A stretch of 8,953 nt of DNA, taken from NCBI GenBank assembly GCA_900768735.1, contig CAAGDZ010000045.1, positions 1 through 8,953 of the forward strand. Direction: 5' to 3'. The notes under the pieces are model-generated. The model saw only the letters and a list, made by a program, of their open reading frames with translations, was not told the DNA's origin and searched no databases. Source of the stretch: Oscillospiraceae bacterium (GTDB lineage Bacteria; Bacillota; Clostridia; Oscillospirales; Ruminococcaceae). Position numbers and translations under genes: made by a program. Numbering within the stretch: position 1 is the stretch's first letter; each line of letters begins with the position of its first letter. Below are positions 4,794-8,953 of this stretch, piece after piece.

Positions 4794-7178
4794 TTACTTA
4801 TCCTGCTCGGAAAGCTTCTTGTCCGAAAGCCTGAATATTCCCTTTGAGTTGAACTGCTTTGTGCTGAAAAGAGCGTTTTTAAGCCAGCTCATAGACTTAT
4901 CCCTGATTTCACCCAGCTTTTTATTCGGCTCGGTGTAGTCAAGTCCGTCAAGCAGACTTTCGTTTTCGGTTATAGCCTCGGGGTTGTCAAACAGGCGGTC
5001 TCTCAGTCCTATAGGCGTCAGCAGAGAAACAAATCTTCCCGCACCGCGTCTGACATTTGTAAGCGTGATAAACGGCTTATTGAATATAAGCGAGAAAATA
5101 GTGCCGTGGAACGAGTCGGTTACTACCGCGTCGGCATTTTTATAATGCCACATCCAGTCATACAGGGTTATTTCGTTCTTGATGATTATATTTTCGTTTT
5201 CGCCGATATTGAGATTGTTGCGGTTTCTTTCAAAGAACTTGGGCAGCTCGTCTAAAAGTACGACTATTTTGCTTCCGGTATCCTCTGCGAGCTTTTTCAG
5301 CTGCTCGCCTATCCGCTCATTCGTATCAAGGATATAGGCGAGGATATACCTGCCCTCCTGCTTCTGCTCTGCAAGCTCGGTAAGCCTGTCATACTCCCCG
5401 ACAGGACATAAGAATGTCGGGTCGCACACCTCGGTTACATTCTGAATGCCGAACGTGTTCTCGGCAATATCGTGCGACATCTCATCACGCACCGACACAT
5501 GGTCAAATCTTTTCAGATTGTAGGCGCTTATCATTTTTTCTTCATTGTTTCCCGAATAAGGAATGCCGAAGGAGGTGCCGTAAGCGATTTTTTTATTCAT
5601 TTCACCCGCAAAGCCAAGATAGTACATCTGTCCGTAGGGTCTGCTGAGATGTATATTCCACAGCTGGTCGGAGCCTACTATAAAGGTATCGCAGTTATTA
5701 TTGAGCATCTGCAAGTCTTCAAGCCGGTATTTTTTGCTCACATCGTAGAATTTTGAGGCGATTCTTTTGGGGTGGGTCTTTGTAATCGCTTCATTATCGG
5801 GGCTCAGAGGATTGTCTATCATCAGCACCGAGAGATGGAAAAGTTTTGTGAGAACCTGATGCAAAGCGAAATAAGTCGCCATACTGCCGTAGTTTCTGCC
5901 GTACCAAAGACCGATAACGCCCACGTCAAAGCGCCTGTTCAAAGCATATTCCGCAGACTTTGCAAAAGACTGTCCCTCAAGCATCGTGTAAAACCAGCGC
6001 CGTCCGCCGGGTATTCTCATTTTTCTGCCGAAGCGGTTGTTCTGACGCATAAAGTCATAAGGAACCTTTTCCACAAGCTTTGCGCCTGCGGTCACGGTAT
6101 TGAAAAGTTTTCTGCCCTTTTCGTTGTTTACAAGCACGGCGCTTGTTCCGCGGTTGTCGTTATAGTCCTTGTTGAACTTTGACACGCCCCAGCAGTCGCC
6201 GATTGAGATGTCGCCCTGTCTTGGTGCGCCGGCGAACATACAGTCGCCGCATACGTCTTTTAGTGCGAGTCCGGAGTGCATAGTCTTTTCGTAAAAATCA
6301 AACTTTATATTTCCGCCGACCTGCGTTCCGTCCTTGAGGTATGCAATCTGGTTGAAGGAATTATAGCCGTATTCCTTGGTGCGGAATTTAAAGCCCGTAA
6401 GGTTTTCTCTGCCGTAGGTTTCGTCGAGGTATTTAAGAAATACCTTCTGCGAGGGCGCTCCGTGACATACAAGGTCAAGCGTATAGAGATTGGTGTAATC
6501 CTTGCCGAGATAGCCGTAAAGACCCGCGACCTGACACGGGCAGCCGCTGAACAGCACGGTGCTGCCGCCGTCAAGCAGCTGCTTTATCTCGGTGAAAATC
6601 TTTTTCGTGTTGCTCTGGACATACTTCGAGCCTCTCAGACGGTGCAGCTCGTCCTTGCTGTTTATAATGATATGCTCAACTGAAAAATCGTCGGCAAACG
6701 CGGCGCCGCAGACATATCCGCCGCTGTCGAGAATATACTCCGCAACAAGCGTAAACATACCGCCCGAGGAACTGTCAAGCCGTATCTCGTCGTTTGCCAT
6801 TACCGCATAGCCGTCGGGAGACGAGGTGTTTTTATAGTGAGTATTGATGACGGGACAGGCTTTTGCGCATTTTCCGCACTCAATACACTTGTCATAGTCA
6901 ATCACAGGCTCTATAAAGCCGCAATCGTCAAAGTGCGTGGTTATCGCACCGACCGGGCAGACATTATAGCACGCCCCGCAGCCGGTGCAGTAGCTGCGTT
7001 TTAATGCGTCTATTGTTATCGGATGTTCAGAAAGGACATAAGGCTCATCAGGCTTTTTTTCCGGAGCAGCGGGTTTTGCTTTAGAAACTGCAGGCTTTGG
7101 GGCAGGAGGCATTGTGTTATTCACAAATGCGCGCTTTGCTGCAATTGCGGCTCTGATAAATCTGTTATTTCTATTCAT
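4794..7178 (-). CDS. Ferredoxin/FrhB-like redox module fused to polysaccharide pyruvyltransferase, 794 aa
   Basis: Three parts follow an N-terminal basic and Ala/Pro/Lys-rich segment (about 1-48). (1) Residues 60-112 form a two-cluster ferredoxin: CTGCGACYNVCP (C64, C67, C70, C74) and CIECGKCAKACP (C98, C101, C104, C108). (2) Residues about 120-400 form a coenzyme F420 hydrogenase beta-subunit-like (FrhB) domain, with SSSGGMF (136-142), SGCPCQVAGL (211-220), DLVCHGAPS (235-243), CGDCMF (310-315) and GDISIGDCWG (322-331). (3) Residues about 418-750 are a polysaccharide pyruvyltransferase domain, with NYGSMATYFAL (429-439), VGSDQLWN (501-508) and TDSFHGTIFSLIFNKPF (687-703). This domain type moves pyruvate from phosphoenolpyruvate onto sugars as a ketal. 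The start at ATG 7178 overlaps the upstream stop as ATGA and has GGAAAGGG upstream, which suggests translational coupling. A TTG seven codons earlier is less likely. No membrane segment is seen. Bacillota generally lack F420, so the true redox partner is unknown. Confidence 0.92.
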   Translation of the reverse strand: MNRNNRFIRAAIAAKRAFVNNTMPPAPKPAVSKAKPAAPEKKPDEPYVLSEHPITIDALKRSYCTGCGACYNVCPVGAITTHFDDCGFIEPVIDYDKCIECGKCAKACPVINTHYKNTSSPDGYAVMANDEIRLDSSSGGMFTLVAEYILDSGGYVCGAAFADDFSVEHIIINSKDELHRLRGSKYVQSNTKKIFTEIKQLLDGGSTVLFSGCPCQVAGLYGYLGKDYTNLYTLDLVCHGAPSQKVFLKYLDETYGRENLTGFKFRTKEYGYNSFNQIAYLKDGTQVGGNIKFDFYEKTMHSGLALKDVCGDCMFAGAPRQGDISIGDCWGVSKFNKDYNDNRGTSAVLVNNEKGRKLFNTVTAGAKLVEKVPYDFMRQNNRFGRKMRIPGGRRWFYTMLEGQSFAKSAEYALNRRFDVGVIGLWYGRNYGSMATYFALHQVLTKLFHLSVLMIDNPLSPDNEAITKTHPKRIASKFYDVSKKYRLEDLQMLNNNCDTFIVGSDQLWNIHLSRPYGQMYYLGFAGEMNKKIAYGTSFGIPYSGNNEEKMISAYNLKRFDHVSVRDEMSHDIAENTFGIQNVTEVCDPTFLCPVGEYDRLTELAEQKQEGRYILAYILDTNERIGEQLKKLAEDTGSKIVVLLDELPKFFERNRNNLNIGENENIIIKNEITLYDWMWHYKNADAVVTDSFHGTIFSLIFNKPFITLTNVRRGAGRFVSLLTPIGLRDRLFDNPEAITENESLLDGLDYTEPNKKLGEIRDKSMSWLKNALFSTKQFNSKGIFRLSDKKLSEQDK

Positions 7179-8953
7179 ATTCCAAGATACCCTTTCCAAA
7201 ATTCTGTTGTAGTCATTTTTGAAGCGTATTCTCTGTATTGCTTTTCAACCTTTTCATGGTTTTTCTTATAATTCTTGACAACCCTGCGGTAGCGCTTAAT
7301 AAGGGCAAAGCAGCGTTTTCTGTTGATAGTGCGCAGATAGCCGGTGCCGTCGTTGACATTCACCGCGATAAGGTGCTTTCTTCTGAAGTTCTTGCCGGGT
7401 ACGAAAAACCAGTCATAAGCGATAACCGAGGGGAAATTGCGAAGCATAAAGCCGGGCAGCAGATGTCCGTTTATAGTCAGCACATACCACGCCTTCGACC
7501 ACAGGCTGAGCCGCTTGTACTCATACGGGTCGTCCTTTTTGGCGTGGGGGTACTTCTCAAAGGTGTCAAGCGGTACAAGCTTTTCGTTCTTTGCGGCGTG
7601 TTCTTTCAGCGACTGCTCGCCGTTAAGCTTTTCGAGCCACTCCGGACCCTTCATAAAGTCCTCTATTGAATCCAGAAGAAGCTCTGCGTTGTTGTATGCA
7701 AATCTGGTGATTTCCTTCCAGAACATGGTTTTTATACGGGAGAAGAAATTCACATCGGTGCATATTCCGCTTGCCGCCTGGATTATAAAGCTGTTTCTGT
7801 GTACCTGATACAGCTCCATCGCGGCGTTGAATTTACCCGCAAAGCCGACGTGCCAGATACATATACCGTTAAGAGTGATAAATCCGGGGTTGTTTCTCAG
7901 GCTGAACTCAACATCGTCTCCGCGCACAAACACAGGAAGCGGAAGTCCTTTTTCCTCGATGTGTACTACCGGTATACAGCAGTACCACCAGCCCGCATAC
8001 GAATTTGCGGGTTTTTTATCATAATAGTTTTCGTTTTCCAGCACGCTGTTGATAAAGCGCATATCAAAAGCAGGCTTCTGCGGACCATAGGACGCGTCCG
8101 CTTTATGGACGTATCCCACGTCCTCGTACTGTCTTTCGCGTATATCATAATCGAACATAGCGCCGCTGAGGAAGCAGCGTGCATATTCATCTTTCAGCAG
8201 TCTTAAAAGATAGTAGGTTCTCATAAGGCTCTCGGGCGCAATCATGACATCGTCGTCCATAAGAAGCACATGAGTCGGCTTTTCGGGCAGCTCCATAGCT
8301 TCTATCATACCTCTGGTAAAGCCGCCTGCGCCGCCTACATTCGGGTTGGGATAAACCTTTAAATCCTCGCAGTCAAAATCCTCGGGGTTAAGCGCACGCT
8401 CGTTGTCGATAACGTGTACAAACAAATGGCCCTTTAAGTCGCTGTCCTCACACAGCACCTGAGATTTGAGCATTGCTATGTTGCGCTTTATATATGCCTG
8501 CTTTTTGAAGGTGGTGGTGACAAGCGAAATCTTTACATCTCTGATGCTCTCGGAGTCTGTTTCGGCGCTGTACCAGCCGTTGTAAAGCTCAACATCGGAT
8601 AGTGCGGAAAGCTTAAAGCCGACGAGCTTTTTGTCGGTATCGGGAATATCTATCCTTACTGTCTGCTTTTCGGGCGCGTCATATACCTCGTTTAAAACAA
8701 GATTATAGTTTACGTTTGTTGAATTTTTGTATATTTCATAAACCTCTACGGCAAATTTGCCTTTAACCGTAAGGTTTATCGCGAAATTGCCGACGTCGGT
8801 GTAGGTACTCCATCTTCCTGCCTGCAGGCAATTATAATATGTCATAAAGTCGGCGGGGGTATATTGCTTTAATATGTGGCAGCCCTTATGCGGGTCGTAA
8901 ATAAACGGCGTGCGCCAATCAATTCCCTTGGTTATAAGCTCGGAATACATCAG
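7175..8953 (-). CDS. GlfT2-like galactofuranosyltransferase (5' end beyond the window)
   Basis: This is a GT-A fold glycosyltransferase resembling mycobacterial GlfT2, which polymerises galactofuranose from UDP-Galf. Counting from the internal ATG at 8950, residues about 20-135 form an all-beta N-terminal domain like that of GlfT2. The catalytic domain begins at KISLVTTTFKK (140-150). Key motifs are NPNVGGAGGFTRG (202-214), MDDDV (231-235, metal and UDP binding), AGWWYCC (319-325), RGDDVEF (343-349, the expected catalytic acidic pair) and WHVGF followed by YQVHRNSF (366-388, with a His that in GlfT2 helps bind the metal). A C-terminal helical region follows (about 400-590), ending in a Lys/Arg-rich stretch. 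The frame is open to the window edge before this ATG, and relatives usually have some 15-40 more residues, so the true start is probably outside. The stop overlaps the next gene by four bases. The neighbouring glf supplies its likely donor. Confidence 0.92.
   Translation of the reverse strand: MMYSELITKGIDWRTPFIYDPHKGCHILKQYTPADFMTYYNCLQAGRWSTYTDVGNFAINLTVKGKFAVEVYEIYKNSTNVNYNLVLNEVYDAPEKQTVRIDIPDTDKKLVGFKLSALSDVELYNGWYSAETDSESIRDVKISLVTTTFKKQAYIKRNIAMLKSQVLCEDSDLKGHLFVHVIDNERALNPEDFDCEDLKVYPNPNVGGAGGFTRGMIEAMELPEKPTHVLLMDDDVMIAPESLMRTYYLLRLLKDEYARCFLSGAMFDYDIRERQYEDVGYVHKADASYGPQKPAFDMRFINSVLENENYYDKKPANSYAGWWYCCIPVVHIEEKGLPLPVFVRGDDVEFSLRNNPGFITLNGICIWHVGFAGKFNAAMELYQVHRNSFIIQAASGICTDVNFFSRIKTMFWKEITRFAYNNAELLLDSIEDFMKGPEWLEKLNGEQSLKEHAAKNEKLVPLDTFEKYPHAKKDDPYEYKRLSLWSKAWYVLTINGHLLPGFMLRNFPSVIAYDWFFVPGKNFRRKHLIAVNVNDGTGYLRTINRKRCFALIKRYRRVVKNYKKNHEKVEKQYREYASKMTTTEFWKGYLGI

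Noticed and set aside
7179..7199. Alternative TTG start seven codons upstream for the ferredoxin/pyruvyltransferase fusion
   Set aside because: The ATG at 7178 forms an ATGA overlap with the upstream stop and has GGAAAGGG at workable distance; that same purine run lies within the extra codons of the longer version.
1..8953. CRISPR array, tRNA/rRNA genes, insertion sequences or prophage genes
   Set aside because: No regularly spaced repeats, cloverleaf-like segments with CCA-type ends, transposase or phage proteins were seen on either strand.

Overview
The window looks like chromosomal DNA of a low-to-mid GC member of the Bacillota, class Clostridia. Ruminococcus or another Oscillospiraceae is my best guess. 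The grounds are strong AGGA/AAGGAG ribosome binding sites, sigma-A type promoters, several Rho-independent terminators, and the style of the proteins (Clostridial pyridoxamine kinase, SPL-type radical SAM protein, ferredoxin/FrhB-pyruvyltransferase fusion). This is judged from memory of families, not from a search.

Left part (1-2130): two minus-strand genes. The N-terminal 202 codons of an ammonium transporter (amt) run off the left edge. Its promoter is near-perfect (TTGACA-17-TATAAT), and its leader of about 150 nt is structured, with a hairpin plus U-rich tail at the very 5' end, a hexaloop hairpin, and a long-range stem reaching the ribosome binding site. Upstream of amt is a pyridoxal/pyridoxamine kinase. 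The 409-base gap between the two genes holds inverted and direct repeats and a possible plus-strand small RNA of about 90 nt.

Middle (2008-2724): a small plus-strand island. It holds a 57-aa Ala-rich hydrophobic protein with its own promoter candidate, a 5'UTR hairpin and a very clean terminator. After it comes an XRE-type helix-turn-helix regulator interrupted by an in-frame TAG at codon 11, followed by a strong terminator that meets the convergent radical SAM gene.

Right part (2726-8953): all minus strand. In transcription order, from the right edge: a GlfT2-like galactofuranosyltransferase (5' end outside the window), a 794-aa fusion of a two-cluster ferredoxin and FrhB-like flavin/Fe-S module with a polysaccharide pyruvyltransferase, UDP-galactopyranose mutase (glf), a strong terminator, and an SPL-family radical SAM protein starting at a GTG. 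The first three are tightly packed (4-nt overlap, then a gap of about 21 nt) and form one unit for a galactofuranose-containing, probably pyruvylated, surface glycan. Glf makes UDP-Galf, the GlfT2-like enzyme polymerises it, and the pyruvyltransferase domain probably adds a ketal. Because UDP-galactopyranose mutase works only with reduced FAD, the redox module encoded directly before it may be more than coincidence.

I see no tRNA, rRNA, CRISPR array, insertion sequence or phage gene in the window.
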